Assembly (NCBI GenBank): GCA_947502145.1
Contig: CANMYO010000003.1
Span: 310,001-374,000 of the forward strand
DNA from: an uncultured Paracoccaceae bacterium
Lineage (GTDB): Bacteria > Pseudomonadota > Alphaproteobacteria > Rhodobacterales > Rhodobacteraceae
Length of the DNA stretch: 64,000 nt
Direction of reading: 5' to 3'
Shown in pieces: positions 9,209 to 20,090 of this stretch (the stretch's first letter is position 1; the number at the start of each line of letters is the position of its first letter). The position numbers were made by a program, and so were the translations under genes. The notes under the pieces are model-generated. The model worked only from the letters and a program-made list of their open reading frames with translations. It ran no database searches and was not told the DNA's origin.

Positions 9209-10334
9209 GCCATTGGCAAGCACCGGCACCTATATCTCTGCCGCGGGCCATGTGGGACTTGTGGTGTGGCTTGTCGCTGGCTGGGGATTCCAGTCCGACC
9301 CGTTACCGTTTGAAATCACCGAAGTCTCAGTGGTGACAGGTGAAGAATTTGCCGCCCTTACTGCCGCATCGACGCCCGATCCGGGCGTATCCGCGCCAGT
9401 AGCCCCAGAGGTTCCTGTTCCCGAAGACCTGCCCGCAACTCCGGCGATCGCGGAAACGCCAAGCCCGGTATCGGCGCCGGAACAGGTTCCCGAACCTGAG
9501 GCTGAAACGCCGCCGCCAGAGGCACCTGCCCCCCCCGCGCCGGTCGCAGAAGTGACTGACGCGCCACCTACACCACCGACACCGCCCGCTGAAACCGCCA
9601 GTCCCGATCTCGCGCCCAGTGAGACCCCGGTCCCACGTCAGGCTGATCGCGTGGCGCCGACACCGGTTGCACCGCCACCACCAGATGCCGATATTGCAGA
9701 GACCGTGCAGGCCTCCGCGCAACCGGATGTGACGGACCCCGCCGACGTGGTCGAAGACGCGACAGAGGCCACCGCACCGGAAGAGGCCGCAACTGAAATC
9801 GTCACCGAAGCAGAAACACCCTCTGGCGCGGTCACGGCATCTTTGCGCCCGCAGGTCCGGCCCCGCCAGGCCGCCCCGGTGGAAGAGCGTGCACCAACTG
9901 AAGAGCCGCAGGAAATCCCCCCCCCTACAACCGCAGAGCAACTTGCCGAAAGCGAAGCAGATGTCGAAGCCGCGGTCGCAGCTGCGCTTGCCGCAGTCTC
10001 CCCCCCGGTCGCGGCGGGCCCACCGATGACAGGGTCAGAGCGTGAAGGGTTCCGGGTCGCCGTCAATGCATGTTGGAATGTTGATCCGGGATCGGTTGCC
10101 AGCCGCGTCACCGTAGAAGTTGCCTTTAGCCTTGATCGAAGCGGCAAGGTGACGGGCGACGTGCAGTTGATCGGGTCCGATGGCGATCAATCGGCGACGC
10201 AAACGGCATTTCAGGCCGCGCGGCGGGCGATATTGCGCTGTCAGAAAAACGGCTACGAACTGCCAGCGGACAAATATGACCAATGGCAAGACGTCGTGAT
10301 CACGTTTGACCCATCGGGGATGCGGTTGCGGTGA
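9195..10334 (+). CDS. tolA: Tol-Pal protein TolA (proline-rich type)
   Basis: 379 residues from a GTG start overlapping tolR; a TTG at 9213 is an alternative. Seen: one N-terminal membrane anchor (about 14-34), a long low-complexity periplasmic linker of about 230 residues, and a C-terminal globular domain from about residue 277 ([18 protein letters not shown]) typical of the TonB/TolA C-terminal family with a conserved Cys pair. TolA links the inner-membrane motor to Pal in the outer membrane. The linker is dominated by Pro, Glu, Thr and Ala rather than the Lys/Ala helix of enteric TolA. Position in the operon makes the assignment firm. Confidence 0.88.
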   Translation: MRTGKPLASTGTYISAAGHVGLVVWLVAGWGFQSDPLPFEITEVSVVTGEEFAALTAASTPDPGVSAPVAPEVPVPEDLPATPAIAETPSPVSAPEQVPEPEAETPPPEAPAPPAPVAEVTDAPPTPPTPPAETASPDLAPSETPVPRQADRVAPTPVAPPPPDADIAETVQASAQPDVTDPADVVEDATEATAPEEAATEIVTEAETPSGAVTASLRPQVRPRQAAPVEERAPTEEPQEIPPPTTAEQLAESEADVEAAVAAALAAVSPPVAAGPPMTGSEREGFRVAVNACWNVDPGSVASRVTVEVAFSLDRSGKVTGDVQLIGSDGDQSATQTAFQAARRAILRCQKNGYELPADKYDQWQDVVITFDPSGMRLR

Positions 10335-10444
10335 TGGCGCGGCAAAGATACGCGCAACGGGGAAAATCCGAGAAATTCCCCCTTGAATGGAATGCAATTC
10401 CTATGAGAACGGGCAATGGCCCCGCCAAAAAAAGGACGTACGTT

Positions 10445-11764
10445 ATGCTAAAATGGGTCTTGAGCGCAATTCTCGCCACCGCGGTCTTGGCGACACCCGC
10501 CTCCGCGCAGAATGGTCCGTTGCGGCTGACAATCACGGATGGGGTCATTGAGCCGCTTCCCTTTGCGGTCCCGACATTTCAGGCCGAGACCGCCGGCGCA
10601 GAGCAGCTTGCCAATGATATTAGCCGTCTGGTCGCGCAGGATTTGATTGGAACGGGTCTATTCCGAGAAATACCGGCGTCTGCCTTTATCAGCCAGCCCG
10701 CCTCATTTGGTGCGCCAGTTTCCTATCCGGATTGGCGCGCGATCAACGCGCAAGCTCTGATCGGTGGGGCTGTAGCGGTCAGCGGTGATCAGCTGGTGGT
10801 CAAGTTCCGACTATATGATGTGTTTTCGGGCACCGAACTGGGTGAAGGACTGCAGTTTGCGGGAACCGTTCAGGGCTGGCGGCGCATGGCGCACAAGGTC
10901 GCGGATGCGGCCTATTCGCGCATCACGGGTGAGGGCGGCTATTTTGACAGCCGGGTTGTTTTTGTATCGGAAACCGGACCCAAGGATGCGCGCCAGAAAC
11001 GTCTTGCGATCATGGATTTTGACGGCGCGAACCTGCAATTCCTGACCGATAGCGCTGCGATTGTTCTGGCACCGCGGTTCAGCCCACGCGGCGATCGCGT
11101 GCTTTACACAAGCTACGAGTCTGGATTTCCCCGGATCAATGTTCTGGATGTCACGACCGTTGGGCGACAACAGCTTCCCACGGCGGAAGGCGAGATGGCA
11201 TTCTCGCCCCGGTTCAGCCGCGACGGCCAGCGGGTCATCTACAGTCTGGCCAATGGTGGCAACACTGACCTTTACACCACCGATCTGGCCACCGGGGCGC
11301 ATACGCGGCTGACCTCGGCACCGTCGATTGAAACAGCGCCAAGCTTTTCCCCCGATGGCGGTCAGATTGTGTTTGAAAGCGACCGGTCGGGGACACAACA
11401 GCTTTATATCATGCCCGCAGCGGGGGGAGAGGCGCAGCGGATCTCTTTTGGTGAGGGACGTTATGGCACGCCGGTCTGGTCGCCCCGTGGTGATCTTATT
11501 GCGTTTACCAAACAAAACGCCGGCCGCTTTCATATCGGCGTGATGCGCACCGACGGCAGCGAAGAGCGGTTATTGACCGCTTCATTTCTGGACGAAGGGC
11601 CAACCTGGTCACCAAATGGCCGGGTGCTGATGTTTATGCGTGAAACCCAGGGCGCAGGCGGCGTGTCATCGCTTTATTCGGTTGATATTTCGGGTTTGAA
11701 TTTGCAGGCTGTGCCAATGCAGGGGGCGGGTTCTGATCCATCGTGGGGGCCATTGCAGCCTTGA
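10445..11764 (+). CDS. tolB: Tol-Pal periplasmic beta-propeller protein TolB
   Basis: 439 residues. The start is the ATG after AAAGGACG, giving a signal peptide ([21 protein letters not shown], cleavage before QNG); longer in-frame starts would bury the signal. Seen: the N-terminal TolB domain to about 165, then a six-bladed propeller with repeated 'P-x-F-S-x-D/R-G-x-x-(I/V)' strands ([55 protein letters not shown]). TolB contacts Pal and TolA in the periplasm. Confidence 0.95.
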   Translation: MLKWVLSAILATAVLATPASAQNGPLRLTITDGVIEPLPFAVPTFQAETAGAEQLANDISRLVAQDLIGTGLFREIPASAFISQPASFGAPVSYPDWRAINAQALIGGAVAVSGDQLVVKFRLYDVFSGTELGEGLQFAGTVQGWRRMAHKVADAAYSRITGEGGYFDSRVVFVSETGPKDARQKRLAIMDFDGANLQFLTDSAAIVLAPRFSPRGDRVLYTSYESGFPRINVLDVTTVGRQQLPTAEGEMAFSPRFSRDGQRVIYSLANGGNTDLYTTDLATGAHTRLTSAPSIETAPSFSPDGGQIVFESDRSGTQQLYIMPAAGGEAQRISFGEGRYGTPVWSPRGDLIAFTKQNAGRFHIGVMRTDGSEERLLTASFLDEGPTWSPNGRVLMFMRETQGAGGVSSLYSVDISGLNLQAVPMQGAGSDPSWGPLQP

Positions 11765-11849
11765 AACATTGGCGGATGGGGTCATTCCCAGATCGTTTGA
11801 CCCGTGTTAGGGTGTCGCAAAATTGAGCGGTAAAAACAGGATAACTTCC

Positions 11850-12374
11850 ATGCATATGACAACCAAGGCCATTTTGGTGCTGCTGACGCTCTCGACGGCG
11901 GCATGTACACGACCCGACCGGTTTGGGGGCGCAGATGGCGCCGGGGCCGGGGCAGGCGGTGCGGACGGGGCAAACGCCGGACAGCTGGGCGGAGCCAATG
12001 ACCCGACCAGCCCGCAATTCTTTGCACAGACCATCGGTGACCGGGTTCTGTTCCAGGTCGACAGCTCTTCGCTCACACCTGCAGGTCAGGCAACACTGGA
12101 TGGCCAGGCCACCTGGCTGATGACCAATTCCGACTACCTCGCGATTGTCGAGGGGCATGCCGATGAACAGGGTACGCGCGAATACAACCTTGCGCTGGGC
12201 GCGCGGCGTGCGAATACGGTGCGCGAATATCTCATTTCAAAGGGCGTGCCACAAAGTCGTTTGCGGACAATCAGTTACGGCAAGGAACGTCCGATCGAGG
12301 TGTGCTCGGAAGAGGCGTGCTATGCCAAGAACCGTCGCGCCGTGACGATCATTTCGGTTGGATCGCTAAGCTAG
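11850..12374 (+). CDS. pal: Peptidoglycan-associated lipoprotein Pal
   Basis: 174 residues from the ATG giving MHMTTK; ATG at 11856 is an alternative. Signal peptide ends in a lipobox LSTAAC with lipid-modified Cys19. A glycine- and alanine-rich linker follows (about 25-48), then an OmpA-like peptidoglycan-binding domain (about 60-174) with VEGHADEQGTREYNLALGARRA, the meso-DAP binding loop, and YGKERP. Anchors the outer membrane to the cell wall and docks TolA/TolB. Confidence 0.95.
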   Translation: MHMTTKAILVLLTLSTAACTRPDRFGGADGAGAGAGGADGANAGQLGGANDPTSPQFFAQTIGDRVLFQVDSSSLTPAGQATLDGQATWLMTNSDYLAIVEGHADEQGTREYNLALGARRANTVREYLISKGVPQSRLRTISYGKERPIEVCSEEACYAKNRRAVTIISVGSLS

Positions 12375-12384
12375 GACATTACAG

Positions 12385-13203
12385 ATGTATCGCCGTCTAT
12401 CCCTTGTCATTGCAATCTGCCTGATGGCACCTGCCGCGATTGCGCAGGATCAGACGCTCGCGGATATTCGTCAGCAGTTGTCGATCCTCTATGTTGATAT
12501 CCAGCGCCTGCGCACTGAGCTATCGACAACGGGTGGGGCCAGCGCGGCGACGGCGGGCAATACGCCGCTGGAACGTCTGGATGCAATCGAGGCGGAACTG
12601 CAACGCCTAACGTCAAAAACCGAAGAGTTGGAGTTCCGGGTCAACCGGATTACGGTGGATGGCACAAATCGCATTGGCGATCTGGAGTTTCGGTTGTGCG
12701 AGCTGGAAGAAGGCTGTGACATTGGCCTGCTGGGTGACACGCCGTCACTGGGCGGTGTGGATAACGCAACCGATGTCCCGACTGCCGCCCCGCCACCAAC
12801 CACAGGTGCGCCAGCATTGGCAATTGGCGAGCAAGCCGACTTTACGCGGGCGCAGGAGGCGCTCGCAGAAGGTGACTTTCGCAGCGCCGCTGACCTCCTT
12901 GCGACCTTCAGCGCGTCCTACCCCGGTTCGCCAGTAGCGGCAGAAGCCGCGCTCATGCGGGGTAAGGCACTGGAAGGTCTGGGCGAAATGGCGGATGCTG
13001 CGCGCGCTTACCTGGAAAGTTTTTCGTCAGATGCGACCGGCCCATCGGCGCCGGAATCGTTATACAAACTTGGTTTTGCACTGGGACAGCTTGGGCAGGG
13101 CCAGGATGCCTGCCTGACCTTGGCCGAGGTAGGTGTACGGTTTCCCGGAAACGGGTTCGTGAACGAGGCGCAAGCGGCGATGGCCAATTTGGGATGCCAG
13201 TAG
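12385..13203 (+). CDS. cpoB: Cell division coordinator CpoB (YbgF)
   Basis: 272 residues. Signal peptide ending AAIA before QDQTL, an N-terminal coiled coil (about 28-95, trimerisation in the family), a proline-rich linker near 125-145, and C-terminal TPR repeats from about 150 (FTRAQEALAEGDFRSAADLL, ALMRGKALEGLGEMADAARAY). CpoB coordinates peptidoglycan synthesis with Tol-driven outer-membrane constriction. The tilS start lies inside its last codons (10-base overlap). Confidence 0.9.
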   Translation: MYRRLSLVIAICLMAPAAIAQDQTLADIRQQLSILYVDIQRLRTELSTTGGASAATAGNTPLERLDAIEAELQRLTSKTEELEFRVNRITVDGTNRIGDLEFRLCELEEGCDIGLLGDTPSLGGVDNATDVPTAAPPPTTGAPALAIGEQADFTRAQEALAEGDFRSAADLLATFSASYPGSPVAAEAALMRGKALEGLGEMADAARAYLESFSSDATGPSAPESLYKLGFALGQLGQGQDACLTLAEVGVRFPGNGFVNEAQAAMANLGCQ

Positions 13204-14438
13204 ATCCGCGCGATGCGTTCCGAACAGCACTGTATCAGCTAGACACTGAATCTACCGTTGGCGTTGCCGTCTCTGGCGGTGGCGACAGCATGGCACTTTT
13301 GCATCTCGCAGCAGAGTGGGCAGGGCAAGCGGAAAGGTCGATCCGTGCGGTCAGCGTTGACCATGGATTGCGCCCGGGTTCTGCGGATGAGGCGGCGCGG
13401 GTTGCAACTTTCTGCAAGTCCATGAACATCCCCCACACGATATTGGCGTGGAACGGTTATGACGGGCAGGGCAACCTGCAGGACGTCGCAAGACAGGCGC
13501 GCCGCGCATTGATCACGACATGGGCGGCGCATTACGGGCTCGGGAACGTTCTGCTTGGCCATACAAAGGACGATCAGGCAGAAACTGTGCTGCTGCGTCT
13601 TGCACGGGGGTCCGGTGTTGATGGGCTCGCCGGGATGCCGCCTAAGCAGGGCATTTTCCTGCGCCCGTTGCTTGGGGTCAGTCGCGCCGACCTGCGCGCG
13701 TATCTGCAACGCAACGGGATCAGCTGGATAGATGACCCCAGCAACGATGATGCAACCTATGACCGCGTAAAGGCGCGCCAGTTGCGCGACCAACTGTCCA
13801 CTTTGGGACTGTCACAGGACCGCCTGGCACAGACAGCAGACCACATGCGGGCCGCCCATGAGACCCTGCGCAAAGCCGCGATAAGCTTTGCGCGCAGTCA
13901 TGTCATACAATCCAGCGGGGATTTGGTTCTGACCGGTGATTGGGATGGGTTTTCAATAGAAGATACGCCGCGTCGGGTTTTTGCGGCGGCAGTGCAATGG
14001 TTTTCGGCGCAGCATTACAAACCTCGATTCCAATCACTTTTGGGTGCTTGGACCCAGTTGGAAATGGGCGAAAAGACAACATTGGGCGGCGTCATCCTGA
14101 CCCCGCTGTCAGACCGAACCATCCGCATGACGCGGGAACTGGCCGCGGCTGATCCTGCGCAACCCTTGCGGAAATCGGGTCCGACATCTTGGGATCATCG
14201 CTGGAACATCACCTGCGAAGGGGCTGAAACGACGGGTGAATTCACGATTAATGCGCTTGGCGAGGGGATTCGGCACTGTCCGAACTGGCGCGCGACCGGT
14301 GTGCCGCGCACATCGCTTATGGCGACCCCGGCGGTTTGGCGGGACCAGGAGCTGATTGCCGCCCCGCTGGCCGGCTACAGTCAGGGATTTCAGGCGCGGA
14401 TTGTCGCGGATTTCCATTCAAGTCTGCTTCTGCATTGA
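13194..14438 (+). CDS. tilS: tRNA(Ile)-lysidine synthase TilS
   Basis: 414 residues. TilS attaches lysine to C34 of tRNA-Ile(CAU), changing its decoding from AUG to AUA; essential in most bacteria. Seen: the PP-loop ATP-binding motif SGGGDS at 27-32, VDHGLRPGS near 60, the GHTKDDQAETVLLRLARG block near 122, and LLGVSRADL followed by WIDDPSN near 160-180. The C-terminal third is divergent. It overlaps cpoB by 10 bases and precedes ftsH, the usual alphaproteobacterial order. Confidence 0.94.
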   Translation: MPVDPRDAFRTALYQLDTESTVGVAVSGGGDSMALLHLAAEWAGQAERSIRAVSVDHGLRPGSADEAARVATFCKSMNIPHTILAWNGYDGQGNLQDVARQARRALITTWAAHYGLGNVLLGHTKDDQAETVLLRLARGSGVDGLAGMPPKQGIFLRPLLGVSRADLRAYLQRNGISWIDDPSNDDATYDRVKARQLRDQLSTLGLSQDRLAQTADHMRAAHETLRKAAISFARSHVIQSSGDLVLTGDWDGFSIEDTPRRVFAAAVQWFSAQHYKPRFQSLLGAWTQLEMGEKTTLGGVILTPLSDRTIRMTRELAAADPAQPLRKSGPTSWDHRWNITCEGAETTGEFTINALGEGIRHCPNWRATGVPRTSLMATPAVWRDQELIAAPLAGYSQGFQARIVADFHSSLLLH

Positions 14439-14527
14439 AGATCGCCCCGGAACCTCTATTTTAACTTACAACCATGACGGCGCGACTCTTGCTGTCATTG
14501 ACCCTTCCGCTGTCAAAGGAGCCTGTT

Positions 14528-16450
14528 TTGGGCAACGCACGTAATCTTGTCTTTTGGGTCGTCTTGTTCCTTTTGGTTCTGGCGCTCTTTAATTTGTTCA
14601 ACGACAACGCCGGTTCCTCGCTGAGCAATTCTGAAAGCTATTCGGAATTTGTCGAAGCCGTTGAAACCGACACCGTGTCCAGGGTCACGCTGGATGGTGA
14701 ACAGGTTCGGTATCGCAAAACCGATGGCCGGGATTATGTCACAATCAAACCAGCTGATGCTGAAATTACCGAACTGCTGATCGCCAGGGATGTGCCGCTG
14801 ACGGCGCAAAGTCAGGAGCAATCGGCGTTCTCCGCTTTCCTGATGACCCTGTTGCCATTCGTGCTGCTGATTGGTGTCTGGATCTATTTCATGAACCGCA
14901 TGCAGGGCGGCGGCAAAGGTGGGGCCATGGGCTTTGGCAAGTCAAAGGCAAAGCTGCTTACCGAAAAGCACGGCCGCGTCACCTTTGACGAAGTTGCTGG
15001 CATCGATGAAGCCAAGGAAGAGCTGGAAGAGATTGTCGAGTTTTTGCGCAATCCGCAGAAGTTCTCGCGTCTTGGCGGCAAGATCCCAAAAGGCGCGTTG
15101 CTGGTGGGCCCTCCGGGGACGGGTAAGACGCTTCTTGCGCGCGCAATTGCCGGTGAGGCGGGCGTGCCATTCTTCACGATTTCGGGCTCTGATTTTGTTG
15201 AGATGTTCGTTGGTGTCGGTGCATCCCGTGTCCGCGATATGTTTGAGCAGGCCAAAAAGAATGCGCCCTGCATTGTTTTCATCGACGAAATCGACGCTGT
15301 CGGGCGGTCCCGTGGTGCCGGATACGGTGGCGGCAACGACGAACGTGAACAGACGCTGAACCAGCTGCTGGTAGAGATGGACGGTTTTGAAGCAAATGAA
15401 GGCATCATTATCGTCGCCGCAACCAACCGTCGCGATGTACTTGATCCGGCGCTACTGCGCCCGGGTCGTTTTGACCGTCAGGTTCAGGTGCCAAATCCTG
15501 ATATCAAGGGCCGTGAAAAAATTCTGGGCGTCCATGCCCGCAAGGTGCCGCTTGGCCCTGATGTGGACCTGCGCATCATCGCGCGAGGCTCTCCGGGCTT
15601 TTCCGGTGCTGATCTGGCGAACCTCGTGAACGAGGCGGCATTGATGGCGGCCCGCGTCGGGCGTCGGTTTGTCACCATGATCGACTTTGAGTCTGCCAAG
15701 GACAAAGTGATGATGGGTGCTGAACGCCGCTCGATGGTGTTGACGGATGACCAGAAGGAAAAGACCGCCTACCACGAAGCTGGCCATGCGATTGTCGGGC
15801 TGAATATGCCCCTGTGCGATCCCGTCTATAAGGCCACGATCATCCCGCGCGGTGGCGCGCTTGGCATGGTGATGAGCTTGCCGGAAATGGACAAGCTGCA
15901 GATGTTCAAGGATGAGATGGAACAGAAAATCGCCATGACCATGGCAGGGAAGGCCGCCGAGATTCACAAATACGGGCCCGATCATGTGTCGTCTGGTCCT
16001 ATTGGTGACATCCAGCAGGCCAGCCGCCTGGCGCGTGCAATGGTGATGCAATACGGCATGTCCGATCTGGTCGGGAACATCGACTATGAAGAGGCCGCGC
16101 AGGGATATTCTGCAAATGGTGGTGCGGGTGGCTTTTCTGTTTCTGCCGAGACCAAGCGCCTGATCGAAAGCGAAGTGAAGCGGATCATCGACGAAGGTTA
16201 TGAGACGGCCGTGCGGGTCATCAAGGAGAACGAAAAAGAGTTCGAATTGCTGGCGCAGGGGTTGTTGGAATACGAGACATTGACCGGAAATGAGATCAAG
16301 CGGGTCATCGCGGGTGAACCGATTGATATGGACGACGACGATGCGGATGCACCGCCCTCGAGCGGCAGTTCGATCACTGCCATTCCGAAGACAAAGCCGA
16401 AAAAGCCAAAGGCCCCGGATGGGGATCTGGAACCGGAACCGTCAACCTGA
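14528..16450 (+). CDS. ftsH: ATP-dependent zinc metalloprotease FtsH
   Basis: 640 residues from a TTG start chosen because AAAGGAG lies 7 bases before it and the protein then begins [12 protein letters not shown], as in relatives; an upstream in-frame ATG (14474) would add 18 residues overlapping the Shine-Dalgarno. Membrane-anchored AAA+ protease that degrades misassembled membrane proteins and short-lived regulators. Seen: two membrane helices (about 8-25 and 102-122), Walker A GPPGTGKT at 194-201, Walker [10 protein letters not shown], the second region of homology, the zinc motif HEAGH at 416-420, and an acidic then lysine-rich tail. A strong terminator follows. Confidence 0.96.
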   Translation: MGNARNLVFWVVLFLLVLALFNLFNDNAGSSLSNSESYSEFVEAVETDTVSRVTLDGEQVRYRKTDGRDYVTIKPADAEITELLIARDVPLTAQSQEQSAFSAFLMTLLPFVLLIGVWIYFMNRMQGGGKGGAMGFGKSKAKLLTEKHGRVTFDEVAGIDEAKEELEEIVEFLRNPQKFSRLGGKIPKGALLVGPPGTGKTLLARAIAGEAGVPFFTISGSDFVEMFVGVGASRVRDMFEQAKKNAPCIVFIDEIDAVGRSRGAGYGGGNDEREQTLNQLLVEMDGFEANEGIIIVAATNRRDVLDPALLRPGRFDRQVQVPNPDIKGREKILGVHARKVPLGPDVDLRIIARGSPGFSGADLANLVNEAALMAARVGRRFVTMIDFESAKDKVMMGAERRSMVLTDDQKEKTAYHEAGHAIVGLNMPLCDPVYKATIIPRGGALGMVMSLPEMDKLQMFKDEMEQKIAMTMAGKAAEIHKYGPDHVSSGPIGDIQQASRLARAMVMQYGMSDLVGNIDYEEAAQGYSANGGAGGFSVSAETKRLIESEVKRIIDEGYETAVRVIKENEKEFELLAQGLLEYETLTGNEIKRVIAGEPIDMDDDDADAPPSSGSSITAIPKTKPKKPKAPDGDLEPEPST

Positions 16451-16452
16451 TC

Positions 16453-16484
16453 AAAAAGCCGCCCAATCCGGGCGGCTTTTTTTT
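16453..16484 (+). terminator. Rho-independent terminator after ftsH
   Basis: AAAAAGCCGCCC, 4-base loop, GGGCGGC followed by eight T. The stem begins 4-7 bases after the ftsH stop and closes the ybgC-tol-pal-tilS-ftsH gene run. Confidence 0.95.
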
Positions 16485-16779
16485 GCGCCGCGCAGTGCGC
16501 CGGCCCGCGATCAAGGGCTGGTGGCGCATTTGATGGTTGATGCAAGGGAAGTCGACCACGCCCGCGCATTATCTCTGCCGATTGAACGTCACGGTACTAA
16601 CCGGCGGGATCGGCGACCCTGATCAGCAACGCCCGTTTCCAATCCGAAACGCCATTGCAGATATATCGCCGATTCCGGCTGCGGATGTGTCGTAAAGTAG
16701 GTGCGCCAATGGGTCGCGTCCCGCTAGACATGGCGCAATGGATCGGGGCTAGCGGCCCCCTGGACATAGGGACAAGACG
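16485..16779. other. Gene-free stretch upstream of fhs
   Basis: About 295 bases after the terminator. Short open frames here lack ribosome sites and family features. The sequence should contain the fhs promoter, but I see no clear -35/-10 pair, operator or riboswitch. The fhs ATG is preceded by ATAGGGACAAG. Confidence 0.4.
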
Positions 16780-18456
16780 ATGGAATACAAATCCGATATT
16801 GAGATTGCACGCGAAGCCAAAAAGCAGCCAATTCAGGACATCGGCGCAAAGCTGGGCATCACGGCAGATGATTTGCTGCCATATGGCCATGACAAGGCGA
16901 AGGTCAGCCAGTCCTTCATCGACTCTGTTCAGGGCAACGACGATGGCAAGCTGATCCTTGTCACCGCGATCAACCCGACCCCGGCAGGCGAAGGCAAGAC
17001 CACAACCACTGTTGGTCTTGGTGATGGTCTGAATGCGATTGGCAAGAAGGCCGCTGTTTGTATCCGCGAGGCATCACTTGGCCCCTGCTTTGGCATGAAG
17101 GGCGGCGCCGCGGGCGGTGGCTATGCCCAGGTTGTCCCGATGGAAGACATGAACCTGCACTTTACCGGTGATTTTCATGCAATCACTTCCGCGCATAACT
17201 TGCTGTCAGCGATGATCGACAACCACATTTACTGGGGCAATGAGCTTGAGATCGACATTCGCCGCGTCGTCTGGCGCCGGGTGATGGATATGAACGATCG
17301 GGCCCTGCGTCAGATCACCGCATCGCTTGGTGGCGTGGCAAACGGCTTTCCGCGCGAAGCGGGTTTTGACATCACCGTGGCCTCTGAAGTGATGGCGATC
17401 CTGTGTCTCGCGCTGAACCTTGAAGACCTGCAAAAGCGTCTGGGCGATATCATCGTGGCCTACCGCCGCGACCGCACGCCGGTCTATTGCCGCGACATCA
17501 AGGCTGACGGTGCGATGACCGTGCTGCTAAAAGATGCGATGCAGCCCAACCTGGTGCAGACGCTGGAAAACAACCCCGCGTTTGTGCATGGCGGCCCGTT
17601 TGCGAACATCGCTCATGGCTGCAATTCGGTGACCGCCACGACCACCGCACTGAAAATTGCGGATTACGTGGTGACCGAGGCCGGTTTCGGTGCTGATCTT
17701 GGCGCTGAGAAGTTCATGAACATCAAATGCCGCAAGGCCGGTCTTGCCCCATCCTGCGTGGTTGTGGTTGCCACCGTGCGCGCCATGAAGATGAACGGCG
17801 GCATTGCGAAAGCTGACCTTGGTACAGAAAATGTCGATGCGGTGAAGCGGGGGTGCCCAAACCTTGGGCGTCATATCGAAAACGTCAAAAGCTTTGGCGT
17901 GCCGGTTGTTGTTGCCATCAACCACTTTGTCACGGACACTGATGCCGAAGTGCAAGCCGTCAAGGATTTTGTGACCAGTCAAGGGTCCGAAGCCATTCTT
18001 TGCAAGCACTGGGCACTTGGGTCGGAAGGCACCAAGGAACTGGCCACCCGCGTCGCCGAGATTGCAGACAAGGGTGAGGATAACTTTGCACCGATTTATC
18101 CTGATGAAATGGGTCTGTTTGACAAGATCGACACCATCGCGAAGCGTATCTATCGCGCCGATGAAGTCATTGCAGACAAGAAGATCCGGGATCAGCTGCG
18201 AGCCTGGGAAGAACAGGGTTACGGCAATCTTCCGGTCTGTATGGCAAAGACGCAGTATTCGTTCTCGACCGATCCCGCGCTGCGCGGCGCGCCAACCGGA
18301 CATTCCGTGCCAATTCGCGAAGTGCGCCTGTCGGCTGGTGCGGGCTTCATTGTCGCCATCTGCGGCGAGATCATGACAATGCCAGGTCTGCCGCGTAAAC
18401 CGTCAGCAGAAGCGATCATGTTGAACGCCGACGGCCAGATCGAAGGCTTGTTCTAA
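16780..18456 (+). CDS. fhs: Formate--tetrahydrofolate ligase
   Basis: 558 residues. It condenses formate with tetrahydrofolate using ATP to give 10-formyl-THF. Seen: the P-loop-like [20 protein letters not shown] near residue 65, [17 protein letters not shown] near 104, [14 protein letters not shown] near 130, the long [14 protein letters not shown] block near 335 and a C-terminal [13 protein letters not shown]. folD follows after 84 bases on the same strand, so the two convert formate to methylene-THF and back. In marine roseobacters this route is tied to oxidation of methyl groups from osmolytes; here that is inference. Confidence 0.96.
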   Translation: MEYKSDIEIAREAKKQPIQDIGAKLGITADDLLPYGHDKAKVSQSFIDSVQGNDDGKLILVTAINPTPAGEGKTTTTVGLGDGLNAIGKKAAVCIREASLGPCFGMKGGAAGGGYAQVVPMEDMNLHFTGDFHAITSAHNLLSAMIDNHIYWGNELEIDIRRVVWRRVMDMNDRALRQITASLGGVANGFPREAGFDITVASEVMAILCLALNLEDLQKRLGDIIVAYRRDRTPVYCRDIKADGAMTVLLKDAMQPNLVQTLENNPAFVHGGPFANIAHGCNSVTATTTALKIADYVVTEAGFGADLGAEKFMNIKCRKAGLAPSCVVVVATVRAMKMNGGIAKADLGTENVDAVKRGCPNLGRHIENVKSFGVPVVVAINHFVTDTDAEVQAVKDFVTSQGSEAILCKHWALGSEGTKELATRVAEIADKGEDNFAPIYPDEMGLFDKIDTIAKRIYRADEVIADKKIRDQLRAWEEQGYGNLPVCMAKTQYSFSTDPALRGAPTGHSVPIREVRLSAGAGFIVAICGEIMTMPGLPRKPSAEAIMLNADGQIEGLF

Positions 18457-18540
18457 TAGGTTCGGCGGGACGTCGCTGTTGCGCTGACGCGCAAGGCGCC
18501 CCGCCCACCGTCCCGTAAGAGACTTAGGTGAAAGAAGAAT

Positions 18541-19431
18541 ATGACTGCTAGTGTGATTGACGGAAAGGCGTTTGCCGCTACCGTGCGCAGCAAGGTCGCA
18601 GCGCATGTGGCCCGGTTGAAAACAGACCACAATATCACCCCAGGGCTGGCCGTTGTGCTGGTTGGGGAAGACCCAGCCTCGCAGGTTTATGTTCGCTCAA
18701 AGGGCAAGATGACCGTTGAGGTCGGCATGAAATCCTTCGAGCACAAGCTGGACGTGGAGACATCAGAGACCGATCTGCTGGCCCTGATCGACACGCTGAA
18801 CAATGATCCCGAGGTACATGGCATCCTTGTGCAACTGCCGCTGCCCGACCATCTGGATAGCGACCTTGTCATCAATAGTATCGACCCGGCGAAGGATGTG
18901 GATGGCTTTCACATCTCAAACGTGGGTTTGCTTGGCACTGGGCAGAAAAGCATGGTTCCATGCACGCCGCTAGGTTGCCTGATGATGTTGCGTGACCATC
19001 ATGGTTCCCTGTCTGGCAAAAATGCCGTGGTCATTGGCCGCTCCAACATTGTTGGCAAGCCAATGGCGCAATTGCTTCTGAATGACAGTTGCACGGTGAC
19101 GATCGCACATTCGCGCACAGCTGATCTGCCCGGTGTCGTGCGGCAGGCCGATATCGTCGTGGCGGCGGTTGGCCGCCCTGAAATGGTGCCCGGCGACTGG
19201 ATCAAACCGGGTGCGACTGTCATTGACGTGGGCATCAACCGGATCGAACGTGATGGTAAGAACAAACTGGTGGGTGACGTTGACTACGCCAGTTGCGCAG
19301 AGGTCGCGGGTGCAATCACGCCGGTGCCCGGCGGGGTCGGCCCGATGACAATTGCCTGCCTCCTGGCCAATACCGTCACGGCCTGTAGCCGTGCAAACGG
19401 CTTGGTCGAACCTGAAGGTCTGACCGCCTAG
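18541..19431 (+). CDS. folD: Bifunctional methylene-THF dehydrogenase/cyclohydrolase FolD
   Basis: 296 residues. FolD interconverts 5,10-methylene-THF, methenyl-THF and 10-formyl-THF with NADP. Seen: [16 protein letters not shown] with the catalytic Lys near 56, [13 protein letters not shown] near 98, PCTPLGC near 141, the NADP-binding [17 protein letters not shown] near 162, and [18 protein letters not shown] near the C-terminus. It pairs with fhs. Its stop codon shares CTAG with the stop of the convergent pdeM-like gene, so no terminator separates the two. Confidence 0.96.
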   Translation: MTASVIDGKAFAATVRSKVAAHVARLKTDHNITPGLAVVLVGEDPASQVYVRSKGKMTVEVGMKSFEHKLDVETSETDLLALIDTLNNDPEVHGILVQLPLPDHLDSDLVINSIDPAKDVDGFHISNVGLLGTGQKSMVPCTPLGCLMMLRDHHGSLSGKNAVVIGRSNIVGKPMAQLLLNDSCTVTIAHSRTADLPGVVRQADIVVAAVGRPEMVPGDWIKPGATVIDVGINRIERDGKNKLVGDVDYASCAEVAGAITPVPGGVGPMTIACLLANTVTACSRANGLVEPEGLTA

Positions 19432-20090
19432 GTTGTCGCAGCAAACGGGACGGGCAACGCGTGTTTGCCCGTCAGGACGGCAATTGCGTCTGGCGCCATC
19501 AGCGACCGCAGGGTCGGATGTGTGCCGCGCAGCCCACCGGTGAATGCACCAAAAGCCGGCATGATAATGCGGGATTGATCTGCCAAAAATGCAGGGCGGG
19601 TTCCGCCGCGCCCGACGTTGCATTTTGGATGATAATGTCCGGACACTTCGCCAACCGAACCCGCAATCGCAATGTGCCGAAACACCAGCTTGCCCAGCGT
19701 CAATTCATTGACATGTCGCCCACCCAATTCAACCGGGCCCGGATCATGGTTGCCTTCGATCCAAACCCAATCCCGTCCCGCCTGTTGTCGGGTAAGCTGC
19801 AATTTCTCTGTCTCATCAAGGCTTTCGGCCGCCGAGAGATCATCAAAGCTATCGCCCAGGCAAATCACCTGGCGCGGATTGAGCTGTTCAAGAAGCTGGT
19901 CGATCTTGTCCAGCGTGGCGCGCGTTTCGTAGGGGGGGAGCAAGAAGCCACTGCGCCGCGCGATCCGATCCGACTTGCCCAGATGAAGGTCGGACACACA
20001 AAGGGTCTGCGCCTCGGGCAGCCAAAGTGCACCGCTGGCAAGAGCAGAAACAGCAACACCACTGAGGGAAAAATCATGACATGCGTTCAT
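19428..20090 (-). CDS. pdeM: Ligase-associated DNA damage response phosphoesterase, PdeM type
   Basis: 220 residues of the calcineurin-like metallophosphoesterase fold. Seen: metal-binding motifs SDLHLGK (Asp34, His36), GDSFDD (Asp80), GNHD at 113-116 and GHYHPK at 151-156. This size and order match the PdeM endonuclease of the ligase-associated DNA damage response gene set, which usually comes with a DEXH helicase, a metallo-beta-lactamase-fold exonuclease and an ATP-dependent ligase. It starts within the stop of the helicase gene (ATGA), so the two are one unit. Ligase and exonuclease genes are not in this window. Confidence 0.88.
   Translation of the reverse strand: MNACHDFSLSGVAVSALASGALWLPEAQTLCVSDLHLGKSDRIARRSGFLLPPYETRATLDKIDQLLEQLNPRQVICLGDSFDDLSAAESLDETEKLQLTRQQAGRDWVWIEGNHDPGPVELGGRHVNELTLGKLVFRHIAIAGSVGEVSGHYHPKCNVGRGGTRPAFLADQSRIIMPAFGAFTGGLRGTHPTLRSLMAPDAIAVLTGKHALPVPFAATT

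Noticed and set aside
16655-16954. Open frame across the fhs start region
   Set aside because: Overlaps fhs in another frame without a ribosome site or recognisable domain.
18467-18514. GGGACG...CGTCCC pairing between fhs and folD
   Set aside because: The loop is about 36 bases and the arms only 6; too weak to call a riboswitch or terminator.
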